This document shows, piece by piece, positions 9,087-20,599 of a stretch of DNA of 64,000 nt. Every line of letters begins with the position of its first letter. The first letter of the stretch is position 1. The stretch is from Mixophyes australis (taxonomy: Eukaryota > Chordata > Amphibia > Anura > Limnodynastidae), in NCBI GenBank assembly GCA_036250195.1, contig JAVHZZ010000002.1, positions 367,352,624 through 367,416,623 of the forward strand, written 5' to 3'. The notes under the pieces are model-generated. The model saw only the letters and a program-made list of their open reading frames with translations, had not been told where the DNA came from and made no database searches. A program made the translations under genes and the position numbers.

Positions 9087-11580
9087 TCAAATTGCTGTTG
9101 ATGTGCAGTGATGCTATATCTAAACCCCAAACCTGCCTGTGGTTTACACGAAATAGTTGCAAGAGTGCTTTTTTGTTTTATTCCTTATTTATCTGTTATT
9201 ATCCATAGTATTGTCTGTGTTTTTTTGCTTTAAGTTCTGTCTGTGTTATTTGTGCGTGTGTGGAGGCTGTCGTATGTATAGTATATACCTTCTTTTTTTT
9301 TTAATGAAACTTAAGAAAAATTTGTTATTTTTATATTTTCCCTCTGTGTTTATCATTTGGTCGAGGCCATGGAAAAAGAAAGAGAGAGTGAGAGTGTGGA
9401 AGAGGAATGTGGCAGGAAGTGGCAGAGGATGCACAGCACGTTTTAGAAGAGCGAGGGGCATATAAGTGCTACACCCCCTTACTCCAGCTTAGGTGTATCT
9501 GCAATCTCTACGTGTGTCTATCACTTACTTTCCTATTGCACAGTTCCCCCACATGTCTTCTTTTTCTACATATGTATGAACATAGATATAATAACTATTG
9601 GGGTGACTTGGGGACCACCTGTACCCACACACTTCCCAAAACTCTGACACACGATAAGATGGTTCTTTATAGAAAAATATTTACTTTGAAAATATATATA
9701 TATTTTAACTAGATGTAAAATTAGTGAATAAATAATAATTAAAATAACAAACACTAATTAGTTATAAACTAATCTTAACTGACCATAAAATAAGCCTATG
9801 TGTAACACCTACATACTGCATATCCCATCACACTAAATGACTGCATACTGTTCTGAAAGTATTATTAAATTACACTCCTCACTTATGATATGAATTAGTT
9901 AATATTTATTCTAACACACAAAACTTCACAGTTGACGGTATTGATTCTTGCAATACCCCTCTCTTCCAGGCCAGGCTGTCATGGTGCACACACAAGTACA
10001 AATAATTCCAATAAGGCCGACACATGTAACTAGTAGTATCTGCCATACTTACCAAACTTACGAAAATAATATATTTCACCGTCACCATCAACCCAGCGAT
10101 CCTTACATGAAGAAGTAACAGGTGAGTCCATCTTAGAAAAAAGCAAAAACATTGTTATGACAATATTGTTATTGTAATAACTTTATTTGCTCCCCCAAAA
10201 AATGGTCTGGACAACCAAAATAACAAATTGTGGTCCAAAAATATATACTTTCATTTACAGGAACAGCACAATAACATGTCAGCCATGCTGTACAGTAGAC
10301 GCCTGGTCATGATGTAGAAGCACCTGCAGAGAGAGCAGACGACACTCCTAATGGTTGGTTTGTGGAGAATGGACTCTGTCCCATCTGAAACGCAGCCATG
10401 TAAGGACCCCGACCACGAAACCGCTACTGCACCACCCATGGACCATAGTAATAGACATGGCAGCAGCTGTTGATGAATTTAGGGAAGTACAAAGAGATAA
10501 AATGGAGTCCCAAACTCAACAGATGAGGCACATAAGTCATCAAATGAAAAGGGTGCTATGCTACCTGTACATTTAGAACAATGCTCAATATTGCCTAGTG
10601 AATACATGGAATTCATAGACAATTATTTAGTGCAAATGACAGCCATATTAAATAACCTGACAGGGCCAGTCAGGATGTTACACTCCAAATTTGAATCAGC
10701 AGCTGTCCAATTACACCATGATTTAATTTCTCAGTTACCTGTTCCACCCACTTTTAAAGTGGTCCGGCAAGTAATGGCAGAAGCTACCCATGATTACTAC
10801 TTCACAAAGGCACAATCTACACACCAGAAGAGCCTTGATTTAAAATTTGTCCTTAATTTAAAACTCTGCTTCCTTCCCACCCCACAAATATTTATGTTTC
10901 GATGTTATCAAAACTCAGCTGCTCTTGGATTTTCAAAAAGGTCACAGTAATGAATGTCACTCATTTTCATTAAAATCTCATAATTCTATAGAAGAACAGA
11001 GGCATGAAGGAGCTCTACTGAGGGTGAACATGTGAATGGGGTCATCTCATCTGTACCTCTCGCCATCCTTGTCTCTCCAAAACACTTATCCTTGAGTGCC
11101 CTTCCAAGGTTTACTCATTAACATGAGAAAACAATAAAACCATGAATAGCCAATTAATCCTTTTACCATGGAAATACAATAACATGTTACAACATTTTCT
11201 TTCATGTTTCTTTCATATTCTCTTATATGTGCACATGGGGGAGATAAGAAATTTAAATAGATAAATTTAAACAACAAAAAACCGTAGCGTAAGGAGTGTA
11301 AAGTAAAAGAGATAAAAATACTGAAACACTGCACACACAATATGATGGTTGTCCTATTCCATTCCAAATTTAGACACTGATGCTATAGTAACAAGCACAA
11401 GCATAGGTCTTAAATGTTATACTGAATGCTTGCCTTGTGTTAACGTCAGATTTTTGGTATAGTTTTCTGAGAATGTTCTTCATGTTTTGTAACTAACAGT
11501 TTGAGATTAAAATATCTGTCTCAAGTTGTCCTTTTGGCTAAACTAAAGTGTAGCATCGGACAGTTAGTTCAGGATGTCTT
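9087..11580. other. mostly unassigned; degenerate coding-like stretch at 10440-10950
   Basis: No clear gene. At 10440-10950 two overlapping plus-strand frames (10355-10576 and 10558-10950) give a glutamine- and methionine-rich helical segment followed by about 130 residues with no motif I recognise. It could be a decayed transposon accessory protein (for example the DNA-binding protein of a Harbinger element), but no diagnostic residue supports that. The rest is AT-rich intergenic sequence. Confidence 0.3.
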
Positions 11581-11643
11581 TTCAGTCCCAGTGCTGTGTC
11601 CGTTGCACAGGGACGGACACCTGCTACTGCCGCTGAGCGCTCG

Positions 11644-11656
11644 GTTGCTAGGCAAC
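11644..11656. promoter_or_regulatory. RFX-type X-box in the solo LTR
   Basis: GTTGCTAGGCAAC is a near-perfect palindrome matching the X-box consensus bound by RFX transcription factors. A weaker half-matching copy (GTCACTAGCAAC) lies near 11678. Equivalent palindromes occur in the intact LTRs of the related element. Binding is inferred. Confidence 0.55.
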
Positions 11657-11754
11657 CGAGCACACTTCGAAGTCGGCGGTCACTAGCAACGGAACGCTTC
11701 CCAGTAGTTCCGGCGGTGGTGTTCAGCGTCACCACCGCCGCTGATTAGTGCCAC

Positions 11755-11790
11755 TATTTAAGGGTCACTTTGGCACTAGGAGAGTGCCAG
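11755..11790 (+). promoter_or_regulatory. LTR core promoter of the solo LTR
   Basis: TATTTAA is followed 28 bases after its first base by AGTGCCAGAGTATT. The same motif at the same spacing is present in the intact chromovirus LTR, so this probably marks the start of the R region. Confidence 0.6.
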
Positions 11791-12271
11791 AGTATTAGGT
11801 CCACCCTAGCTCCAGCGTTCCTGTGCATTCCTTGCTTCTCCTGTGAATTACCCGGATTGTTCCTGACCATTCTTGTTCTGTTCTCCCTGTGTATTGAACC
11901 TTGAGCTTGCTGACCATTCTCTCCTGCGCTTCTGACCCCAGACCCGGCATTCTTGACTACGATATTGGATTCTCCCTGTGGCATATCCTGACTTTTGGTT
12001 CTGACCCGGCTATCCCTGACTACGATATTGGATTCTCCCTGTGGCATATCCTGATTCTCTCGGTTCTGACCCAGCCTGCCTGACACCTCTTCCATCTTAC
12101 CGCTTCACTGGTTGCTCCCTCTGAGGACCGCGACCTGCGTGTCTCCTGCAGCTAAGACCATACTCCCTTGCGGGGGTTCCTGGTGAAGACCTGGGACACG
12201 TTAGACCCTGCGCCTCTTTGGTGAGTAGTGCCAAAACCAGTAAGCAGAATATCCTAAGTTGTGACATTCAG

Positions 12272-13451
12272 GGTGCCAGATGTCGGAAGGTCGATGATGT
12301 TTGGAGCCTGAGGTGCCTGTGCCTCCGAGGGACAGTGCCTGGAGGTGACCTAAAAATGCACTGGTGGTAGGACTGGAACCCTCACCTTGCACAGAGTAAG
12401 GAACCAATTTTTATTTCTTGGTCCTGACCTTTTTTCTGGCCAGAAAATATTTTAACCCCACCGGGCATTTTGAGCCCAGTTATAGGATCCCCAGGGCCCG
12501 TCTGTACTATACACAGTGTTTGGTCGATGGGATACACTGAGGATTGAAGATGGTTGGGAAATTTGGGAAGGAGACTGCTTTATAGTGACATAGTGACAGA
12601 ATCTGAAATGTCACACTCGCATATAGCACTCATGGATACCATTACACTCTCCTCAGGATTCTGTGAGTGGCCAAGTTGTTCTCAGTGTTCTTATCACACA
12701 CTGGTTTGATTGTTTTGGACATAACAGACCTACACTCTGAGTGGGAAGGTGGTGCAAGGGAAATTAAGGTAGATGCATGACCATGTTGGGCACTCTGTTT
12801 GGCAATGGGCATTCTAGTACATGTACCAGCAGTAGCAGGATTCCTACTAGCAAAAAGTGGGCATGGACTGAGCCTTGTCTTGCTACCTCGGGTTGTGTAT
12901 AGACTGTTTAGCTATTTTCCATTTTATGGGACAAATTACTACATTCTTAGGAAAATTCTTTCTTAATCCTCCCCTTTACATTAAGATCTGATATTTTATT
13001 TGACATTGAAAAAAAGTACCTTTTTTTTTTTTATTAACGCTTAACAAATATGTCACTAAATGACCCTAACAAAAATTGATTTCACTAGAAAATATTTTCG
13101 ATTTTTAAAAAAAGAAATGATATATGTTTTTTGAGAAATGCTGGCCACATTCAAGCAACGCTTTGTTTTTTGTCTGCTTAAATCTTAAAAACATTATATC
13201 TAATAGTTGGGTTCTCCTTCTAAGAATCATTCAGCAAAAGCACACTGTTTTTCTCCACTAAATACTAATTCAGAATGATGACTACTGTACTATATATATA
13301 TGTATTAATAATACCCAGTAGCCATTACTCTATCTAAACTCTCTGACAGACTGAAAACCAGTTGATCAGTAAACTATTCTAGCTGACTTATCCTACAGAA
13401 ATAAACTGCATTAAATAAAAACAGCTAATCTTTTGTTTTTTCTGTCCCCCT
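12272..13451. other. unassigned intergenic sequence
   Basis: No gene, LTR partner or repeat family is recognisable. The first bases repeat the solo-LTR target duplication. Confidence 0.4.
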
Positions 13452-13459
13452 CTTGCACC

Positions 13460-13848
13460 CAGGCCTGGTGCTCCCATTAGGCAAGGTTAGGCACTTGCCT
13501 AGGGCGCCGGGCTCTGGAGGGCGCCACAGAACTGGAAATTAATTTTAAAACTGTGCGGCGACCGCTGACCATACCTGTCACGGCCGCCGCACAGCATTCA
13601 GATGCACGGGGGAGAGGGGAAGAGGCTATTGCTCACCACCGCCGCCTCTCTGCTCCGTCTCCTCCCCTCCATTCACTAGTGTCAGTGAGTGGAGGGGAGG
13701 AGACGGAGCAGAGAGGCGGCGGTGGTGAGACAAGGTAAGAAAAGACGGGGTGAAGGGGAGGAGGGATGAGGGAGGAGGGCGCCGATTTTTGCGGGGGGGG
13801 AGGGCGCCGATTTTGCCTAGGGCGCCATGGACCCTAGCACCGGCCCTG
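13460..13848. mobile_element. hAT MITE, 389 bp, with internal GC-rich palindrome
   Basis: Exact 8-bp duplication CTTGCACC at 13452-13459 and 13849-13856. Terminal inverted repeats CAGGCCTGGTGCT and, inverted, CAGGGCCGGTGCT, in the CAGG style common in hAT elements. The interior has repeated GGGCGCC words and a 45-nt-arm palindrome at 13633-13728. There is no transposase frame. Confidence 0.92.
13633..13728. repeat. palindrome with 45-nt arms inside the MITE
   Basis: The arm starting TCACCACCGCCGCC is repeated inverted with one visible mismatch, around a 6-base centre AGTGTC. A strong hairpin is expected. The two short frames crossing it are mirror images, not genes. Confidence 0.88.
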
Positions 13849-13856
13849 CTTGCACC

Positions 13857-14428
13857 CTGTCTAATGCTATAGTCTGCAGTGTAAGTGCGATTTTCTGAGC
13901 ACAGCCTTGCTGACAACCTCCTCCCTACACTCTTGGCAGGACACGAGGGAGGAGTACAGTATATCTGAAATATATCGATCCAAAACTTGCAAGATCTGAT
14001 ATTTTCCTGGAAATAACATTTTGCCTCATGTTCCATTATGATTTTAGCTAGAGAAACAGAGTCTTGACTCTACAAAACTTGGATCCCCAACATAGAATCT
14101 TGTTAATTAACAACAGTACTAACAAGGCTTGACCGCACTATATTCCCAATAAATTACCAATATGGTTCACAACTATAATATAGCCCTTGGACACCAACTT
14201 ATTTTAAATTGTAATATTTAGTGCTTTTAAGAAATATTAAAAGGTAGTGAACAAAGGTTAGAATTAATGAGTGTTTATTTTTGTCCTCATAGGTGAGATA
14301 TAAAATCTAGAATATATTTTGGAAACCTTGGGTTATAATCTGGAACTGAATATAGATCTATATATGAAAGACAAACTTTGCATATATAGGGAGTGCCCCT
14401 CAAAAATAGTATTTCTTTCTTGGAACAC
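13857..14428. other. unassigned intergenic sequence
   Basis: AT-rich, no gene seen. A motif ATATATAGGGAGTGCCCC near 14380 has an inverted counterpart (GAGCACCCCATATAT) near 14865, just outside the nested MITEs, so a third outer inverted-repeat layer is possible. Confidence 0.3.
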
Positions 14429-14431
14429 TTA

Positions 14432-14838
14432 GGGGTATATTTACAAAACTTAGGGTTTGGAAAAAGTGGAGATGTTGCCTATAGCAACCAATCAGATTCT
14501 AGGGCCTGCTTCATTAAGGATTTTAACTTACAAAACTTCTTATTTCAGTCTCCTGGACAAAACCATGTTACAATGCAAGGGGTGCAAATTAGTATTCTGT
14601 TTTGCACATAAGTTAAATACTGACTGTTTTTTCATGTAGCACACAAAACAGAATACTAATTTGCACCCCTTGCATTGTAACATGGTTTTGTCCAGGAGAC
14701 TGAAATAAGAAGTTTCTTAAGTTAAGATCCTTAATGAATCAGGTCCCTAGTTATTTATTTAGTACATTCTACAAAATGATTGGTTGCTATAGACAACATC
14801 TCCACATTTCAAACTGGCGGTTTAGTAAATATATCCCC
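14432..14838. mobile_element. short inverted-repeat MITE, interrupted by a second MITE
   Basis: The ends are GGGGTATATTTAC and its inverse, followed by the block AAAGTGGAGATGTTGCC and ATAGCAACCAATCAGATTCT that recurs inverted near 14775. This is the same family as the copies at 35094, 35829, 38335 and 50236. The left flank is TTA and the right flank CTA, so a 3-bp duplication is likely but imperfect. A second element (14502-14746) splits it at CAGATTCTA. Three-base duplications fit PIF/Harbinger MITEs; the family assignment is inferred. Confidence 0.8.
14502..14746. mobile_element. second MITE nested inside the first
   Basis: Ends GGGCCTGCTTCATTAAGG and, inverted, GGACCTGATTCATTAAGG, flanked by CTA on both sides (14499-14501 and 14747-14749). 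The arms are long and nearly perfect: the stretch GTCTCCTGGACAAAACCATG and GCAAGGGGTGCAAATTAGTA reappears inverted after a short centre near 14615-14640. It has no coding capacity. Confidence 0.8.
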
Positions 14839-14965
14839 TAGTTTCAAATATATACTAGAGAGGGAGCACCCCATATATATCTAATTATACATACAGACAG
14901 GCTATCTACCCTGGATATAAATAGAATATTTATATGAACATCTGTCCAATCATAGGTGACTCATA

Positions 14966-16379
14966 GTGTGGAGGGTAGTCTTCAATCACCATCTAGATGT
15001 TGCATACGAGCGTGGAAAAGAATTATTTGTGGCTTATGCCCTCTCCAGAGCCTATTTATCTCACACTGAGTGCCCACAAGTTGAAGATGAATATGACGTC
15101 ATGTTTGTGCAACTACTATGCTGCTACCGACTGGATGAGCTACAGAGTGAAACCTCGGCAGATGATATGTGCCAATGGCTGTATCAAATCATTCTTCAAG
15201 GATGTCACTCCCCAGTCCTCTAGGAGATTTTACAAGATTTGTATCCCTTCCTTGCCATGATAGATGAGGTTACTCTGTCTGATGGAGTCTTCTTAAGAGG
15301 TCAAAGGTTTATAACACCATACACCATGCATAGGTACTATACAAAGCATTTCCACCAGGGCTCCCCAGGCCTTGAAGCCACTAAGAGTGATTATATTGGT
15401 CTGCAATGTTCAGTAACATTGAAAGAGAAATCTCCATATGTGAAACTCTGCACCTGCTGGAGATTCCGGACTTGCCCACACCTGTCACTGCTGCAGATGT
15501 CTTTGAATGAAGTGGGAAAGGAACATCTAGTTTTTCTGGGCTCTTATTCAGGGTAGTTTGAGATCGACTACCTACCCAATCTCACTAGTGCAATGTTCTT
15601 TCCAAACTCAAGAGACACTTTGCTACACATGGTATCCCACAAGAACTCATCATAGACAATGCCATGCAATTCATGAGTAGAGAGTTCAAAGAGTTTGCAA
15701 ATACCTGGGACTTTAAACACGCTATTAACAGTCCTCCCCTACCCTCAATCCAATGGGCTAGCAGAAAGAGCTATCTGTTCAGCCAAACACCTGTTGGAAA
15801 ATTCACACATGATAACGCCAATATCTTTGCAGCATTGCTTAGGTTAAAAAAACAAACCACGCAATGGTTTACCATCACCTGCTCAACAATTATTGTCACG
15901 CCGCACCAGGTCTTTCATCCCTGCTATAAAGCAACAATTGCAACAGCAAGTACAAATACGAGTACAAACAGTACTTACCTACAAGCATTTGTCCAACAAA
16001 AGAAGTTATGACCAAGCAACACATCATCTCACATCTTGTTCTAGGTCAGGCTGTCCAAATGGAAACTCCTTGTGAATATGATAGACCTGCCACCGTCCTC
16101 TGAGAATCTGCTTGTCCCAACAATTATGTGGTACAAGCTGAGGGTGCAACCTATGAATGTAACCATCACCACCTGCTGAGTTTGCCTGAGGAAGTTCCTC
16201 CAGCAACCAATCCAACTATGGTTGACCCAGAACTCATTCACACTTCACAGGAGTCAAGATCTGATGGGCCCGTGACTATCCCTTCAGACTTAAGATTATC
16301 ACTTCACCTGCCTGAATGCACAGTTGGGCCATCAACCATCGACACTTATCATCACAACCTGATTGAGTACCCAAAATGA
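14966..16379 (+). pseudogene. decayed Ty3/Gypsy pol (RNase H and integrase)
   Basis: Translation fragments in shifting frames match a Gypsy polyprotein in the right order. First comes the end of RNase H (DVAYERGKELFVAYALSRAY, a version of the usual ADTLSRA motif). Next is an integrase zinc region near 15340-15480, then an integrase core ending in a GIPQELIIDNAMQF-like block near 15632-15672 and a degraded NGLAE-like block near 15750. The C-terminal part runs to 16379. Several frameshifts and stops break it, and reverse transcriptase and gag are missing. It belongs to a family different from the intact chromovirus at 29284-34839. Confidence 0.8.
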
Positions 16380-16502
16380 AGTTTCAGGACTTTGTGGCTT
16401 TGTTGAAATTCTAAATGGCCCTTTGTCCCATTAGATTGCTGCCCCATTCAACCTCATTGCCACTTTAGACCTAAGCTATTATTCATATCTTGAAGGGAAG
16501 AA

Positions 16503-16661
16503 TGTAACTGTAAGACCTGTCAGTACATGGTAGGACGTGAGGTCATTGACTATGCATACTGGGAAGTTCATATTTTCTCTTCTACATTCTAGTAATGTTT
16601 GTCATGCTGAGTAAACACCGTTTGATTCACTCCTGAAAGTTGTCATTCCAGTCTTTCTACA
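16503..16661 (+). repeat. possible 3' LTR of the decayed Gypsy element
   Basis: A purine-rich run (GAAGGGAAGAA) directly precedes TGTAAC, and a matching TACA end occurs at 16658-16661. That is the expected order of polypurine tract and LTR. No second LTR is present to prove it. Confidence 0.35.
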
Positions 16662-17556
16662 CCCACATCTAAAAGACTTATAAAATAGCAATATAAACAC
16701 CACATTACACATAGTTTTTCTTTTTCATAAAGGTCAGTGTACCATTCTACAGATACTTTTTATTTTTTCAGTGCACTCTTTGGGCCTAATCAAACATATC
16801 AATAATTATGTTGTGAATGTCCAGTTATTATCTGGGTCAGGGAGATATATTATGAGCCCAGTCACAAATTTAAGATTAATTAGCACCATAGTTCATTATA
16901 ATCCAGATATACTCCCTTCCAAGTACCTTACCTGTCAACAATCATAAATTCATAAAATAAACAGCAGCATTCCATTCATGGTTATGGGATTGTATTTCAA
17001 TCCTTATGTTGATTAGTGTTTCTGCTGCCTCTCCCTATTGTCCCCCAAGTTCAACAATGTCCTCCAAAGTTGTTCCAATAAAAGCATTTTAGCATTTGAT
17101 TGTGGATGATTTATTTGCACTTGAATATGGAGTAAAGAAACTGATGTCACTATGCACCGGATTAGTGGTCTCTTCATACGGGAAGGTCCAAGAGTACCTT
17201 GGGTGGTCAGATGTTTCCACTCACTGTCTGCCTGATCACAACATTATGCTATAAAATTCACTCCACTGTTGACAAATATTATTTCCATGAACCTTTGTGC
17301 TGCCCTTTCAGTCTGATCACAGCATCAGTATTTTATAAAATGCACAATTTTCTGTCTAAATACATAACAAACTCAGAGCATTAGTATATTACTATAAAAC
17401 ACTACCCACATTTCTTTCATCTTTATCTGCAGCTGCAGATATACGAACTGATGGATGAAATAAGCCTGAAGGCAATTTAAAAGTTGAGGCTGTATCTTCA
17501 AACTGAAATTATTCTCTGAAGTACCTTCACATGATCCATGAAATGTACACGTCTTC
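16662..17556. other. unassigned intergenic sequence
   Basis: No gene or repeat recognised between the Gypsy remnant and the Ngaro remnant. Confidence 0.35.
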
Positions 17557-18790
17557 ACACCCTGGGGTGTGGTTGGCTTATGATGAGGCATTCCGGGAAA
17601 AATATGACGGCCATGCAAGCCTCATGTTAGGATATAGGGATGTTGAAACGTGGCTCAAGGTGTCCCAGGACGGATGGGGGGATGTTTCTCAGAGATCAGG
17701 GTGGCGCCGGCAGCCGGAAAGCGGCAGGTTTGGAGCTCCCTTTACCGGACGGGGCCGCTGATTCACCTTTAACAAGTCCAGTTGCTTACGCTGAGCGGCG
17801 TGTAGGTCTACGTACACCTGTATGCGCTGCGGGGGCAACCACTTTGCCAAATCTTCTGATAGGTCAGTCAGAGGGGGAGGGGGGTCCCCAATTAAGGTGT
17901 CAGGTCTCAGCCGGTGGCTGGACCACTACCCACTTAAGGTGGCAGCGGAATTTTTACAGGGTGGGTTCCTTCATGGTTTTCAGTTACCTATTGTGGTGTC
18001 TGTTAAGACAGCCGCAGTAGTGAACCTGAAATCAGCTAGTTTGTTCCCCGTAATTTTGGCGGATAAGTTGTGCAAGGAGGTTGCGCTCAGGTGGATGAGC
18101 GGGCCTTTTCTGAAGCCCCCTTATCGGAATTTGGTGGTCTCCCCGGTAGGGGTGGTTCCCAAAAAGGCTGTGGGAAAGTTTTGGCTGATTCAGCACGTTT
18201 CCTTCCCACACGGTGCATCTGTGAATAATTCTATCCCTGAGAAGTTCTGCCAGTCTTTTGAGGAAGCATTGGATATGGTGAGGAGTTTTGGTCCCGGTGC
18301 ACTACTGGTGAAGGTTGTCATTGAGTCGGCTATTCGGCTTCTCCGTCTGTATCCTGACTCGTTCCCGTCCATGGATTTCGATCAAAATGATGGATACTAC
18401 ATTGACAGGTGCCTCCCATGAGGTGCGTGGTTTCCTGCGTGCTCTTTGAGTGCTTTAGTACCTTTCTTCACTGGTGCATCTGTGCCGCCATTGGCCAACA
18501 TGGCATGGCCCATTATCTGGACAATTTCCTTGTGGTGGGCCTAGGTCAGGGCTCCACCTGCAGGGAGATTCTGTTTTCAGTGGAGGTTCTCTTTCATTCA
18601 TTGGCTGTTCCGGTCGTGCATGATAAGACGGAAGGTCCTACTACACGGTTGTTGTACTTAGGCATCTCGGGCCTATGTCGGCTACCGATGGACAAGGTAG
18701 GGAAGCTGCGTGAATTCATAGCAGAGGTACTATGGTCTTCAGGGGTGTCCTTGAAGAAGACCCAGTCCATGCTGGGGGCTGTTTAATTTC
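17557..18790 (+). pseudogene. Ngaro/DIRS element: gag-end zinc region and reverse transcriptase
   Basis: The 5' truncated remnant starts with a gag-like segment (GVWLAYDEAFREK), then a cysteine-rich end (SACRSTYTCMRCGGNHFA-like, 17770-17850). The reverse transcriptase follows at about 17900-18786: VSPVGVVPKK, a degraded LIHH-like block, ASVNNSIP, GYYIDRCLPM and HYLDNFLVVG. The first catalytic aspartate position reads valine in KVVIES, and YLDD has become YLDN, so the enzyme is dead. A frameshift separates the part ending at 18421 from the part starting at 18409. The YLDDFL-type block and overall order are typical of the DIRS/Ngaro group rather than LTR elements. Confidence 0.85.
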
Positions 18791-19340
18791 GCCTTCCAGG
18801 TGATACCAATGGGGCGGGTGTTTTGTAGGAAGTTGGAGGTGCAAGCGTCCTCACTGTCGGATTCTGCTTTCTGCTGAGATCTGGAAGAATTTGTCAGTAT
18901 TGGATCTCTTTCTGCCGGGGTTCAAAGGGGTGCATTTGTGGCCTGCTCCCCCCGTGTCTGGTCAGGAACTGGAGCTATTCACGGATGCAGCTAGGGGAGT
19001 GGGTTTTGGGGCCTACTTTGCTAGGGACTGATGTGCGGTACCTTGGCTAGACTGCTAACTTGTTACTACTAAAAATCTTCCCGATAATGGTGGCAGTTGA
19101 GTTGTGGGCTCCCAGGTTCGTGGGAAAACAAATAGTTTTCTGGTGCGACAACATGGAAGTGGTGTAGGCCATCAACCGGGAGAGGACTACCTCCCAGCCT
19201 GTGATCATCTTGTTACAGAGGTTCGTTTGGCGGTGCTTATCTTAGGACATCTGCTTCCGGGTGCAGCATGTTCCCAGAGCAGACAATGCACTGGTGGACT
19301 CTGTCTATGGGGCAGTGGGAGAAGTTCAGAGCTTTAGCTC
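18790..19340 (+). pseudogene. Ngaro/DIRS element: RNase H remnant
   Basis: After the reverse transcriptase a broken frame around 18960-19030 reads GQELELFTDAARGVGFGAYFA, which resembles the first RNase H block with its aspartate. Weakly conserved sequence continues to about 19340 (for example VRQHGSGVG and VPRADNALVD near 19280). Frameshifts are frequent. Confidence 0.65.
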
Positions 19341-19369
19341 CCCCAAAATCCCTAACAGGCTCACCTTGT

Positions 19370-20240
19370 CCCATTTATATCTGGCAGATTGTCAAGCCGG
19401 CATCCTTGGCCCCTGCTACACGGGAGAACTACCATACTGCTTGGCATGACTGGTGTGCTTTCCGGAGACATGGGTATGATGCTGAGGACATGGGACATAA
19501 GCTGATGCTAGCCTTTGTCTGGGAGAGGTTCAAAGCCGGTAAGTCTAAGGTGGTATGGCAGGGACCCTAGCGTGGAAATCTTACTTCGCCAGATGATGCG
19601 GAGAGGCTGATTACACCAAACGTTTTATGATATCCAGGGCTTTAAGGGGTTGGATGAGGGAACGTCCAACGCTCGCTGACCAGAGGTGGCCCATTAGTGA
19701 TGCTCTCTTGTCGAACCTGTTGGTAGCTGTCCTGCAAGTCGCGTGTAATACTTACGAAGGTTTTCTATTTCACGCTACTTTCGTGATGCTATTTCTTTGG
19801 GGCTTTTAGAGTGAGCGAAGTGTTTCCTCTTTTAAGTCTGCTTACTTGTCAGGAATGTTGGCACAGCACATAGTTATTTCCTCCTCCTCCTCCGTGTGTT
19901 GCAGTCAGAAAATCCAAGTCGGACCAGTTAGGTAGGGGACACTGGGTGGCCTTGGTGCCAAAGGAGGGATTCGCTGTTTGCCCTGTGGTAATTATAGGCG
20001 AGTTTGCTTGCATGCGGCCAGAGTCCGCAGTTCCGTGGCTGGTGCATGGTGATGGTTGTGTCTAAGCGGACATTGGTCCAAGCTGGGTTTGGACAAGTCC
20101 CAATTCAGCACTCATTCATTTAGAATTGGGGCCGCCACGTCTGCAGCGGTGGCTGGCTCTTCCTTGCAGGCCATCCAAGAGCTTGGTAGGTGGAAAACAA
20201 AGGTATACAAATGTTATGTGCGGCCTGCTGCATAGCACAG
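19370..20240 (+). pseudogene. Ngaro/DIRS element: tyrosine recombinase
   Basis: The N-terminal core-binding part starts near 19400 (LAPATRENYHTAWHDW). A GAFRVSEV block near 19800-19820 supplies the first catalytic arginine, in a shifted frame. The C-terminal block is intact at 20110-20230: HSFRIGAATSA gives the HxxR pair (histidine codon at 20113, arginine at 20122) and LGRWKTKVYKCYVRP gives the nucleophilic tyrosine. This enzyme class integrates DIRS-like retrotransposon DNA by recombination, which explains the absence of LTRs and target duplications. Overall it is a pseudogene because of frameshifts. Confidence 0.85.
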
Positions 20241-20599
20241 GATTTCGGGTGCTTGGGTCTTTGGAGGTCGGGCGCAAAGGGATTTCTCATTTTTTTTTCT
20301 CTAAAATGTGGGCCTGATTGGTACTTGGCACCACAAAGTTTCATCGTTTTACCTTCGTCTGTGCTCCAACTAATCTCTTGTTTCTCTTTTCGCCTCGTGA
20401 GTTGTGCACTCTTGGAATGTTGTGCTGCTGTTTAAGCTGAGTGTAAGAGTTTTATTCCCTGGTCTTTCTTTAGTTATTTTTCCATTTCCTTTTCGAAGGG
20501 CTCCTCAGAGTTCCCGCTCCTCTTGCTGGTAGCATATTGCAGATACCTCGGTGCACAAACATATTGTTTTTCTTTCCTGCCTTACAGACCATTGCACCA

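Larger units (their letters stand above)
11586..12266 (+). mobile_element. solo LTR of a Ty3/Gypsy chromovirus
   Basis: A 681-bp LTR on the plus strand, related to the minus-strand LTRs at 29284 and 34181. It is flanked by the 5-bp duplication TTCAG (11581-11585 and 12267-12271) and ends in GTGACA. Its first bases, TCCCAG, look like a mutated TGTCAG. Shared blocks include the region GACCGCGACCTGCG to TTGCGGGGGTTCCTGG and the predicted transcript start AGTGCCAGAGTATT. No internal gag or pol follows, so this is a solo LTR left by LTR-LTR recombination. It contains a 63-bp internal duplication (GACTACGATATTGG at 11955 and 12018). Confidence 0.85.

Noticed and set aside
8678..9162. Minus-strand frames up to 143 codons
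   Set aside because: They cover the GC-rich hAT MITE, where stop codons are rare.
13626..14036. 136-codon minus frame
   Set aside because: Half of it is the MITE palindrome; the rest shows no similarity to a known protein.
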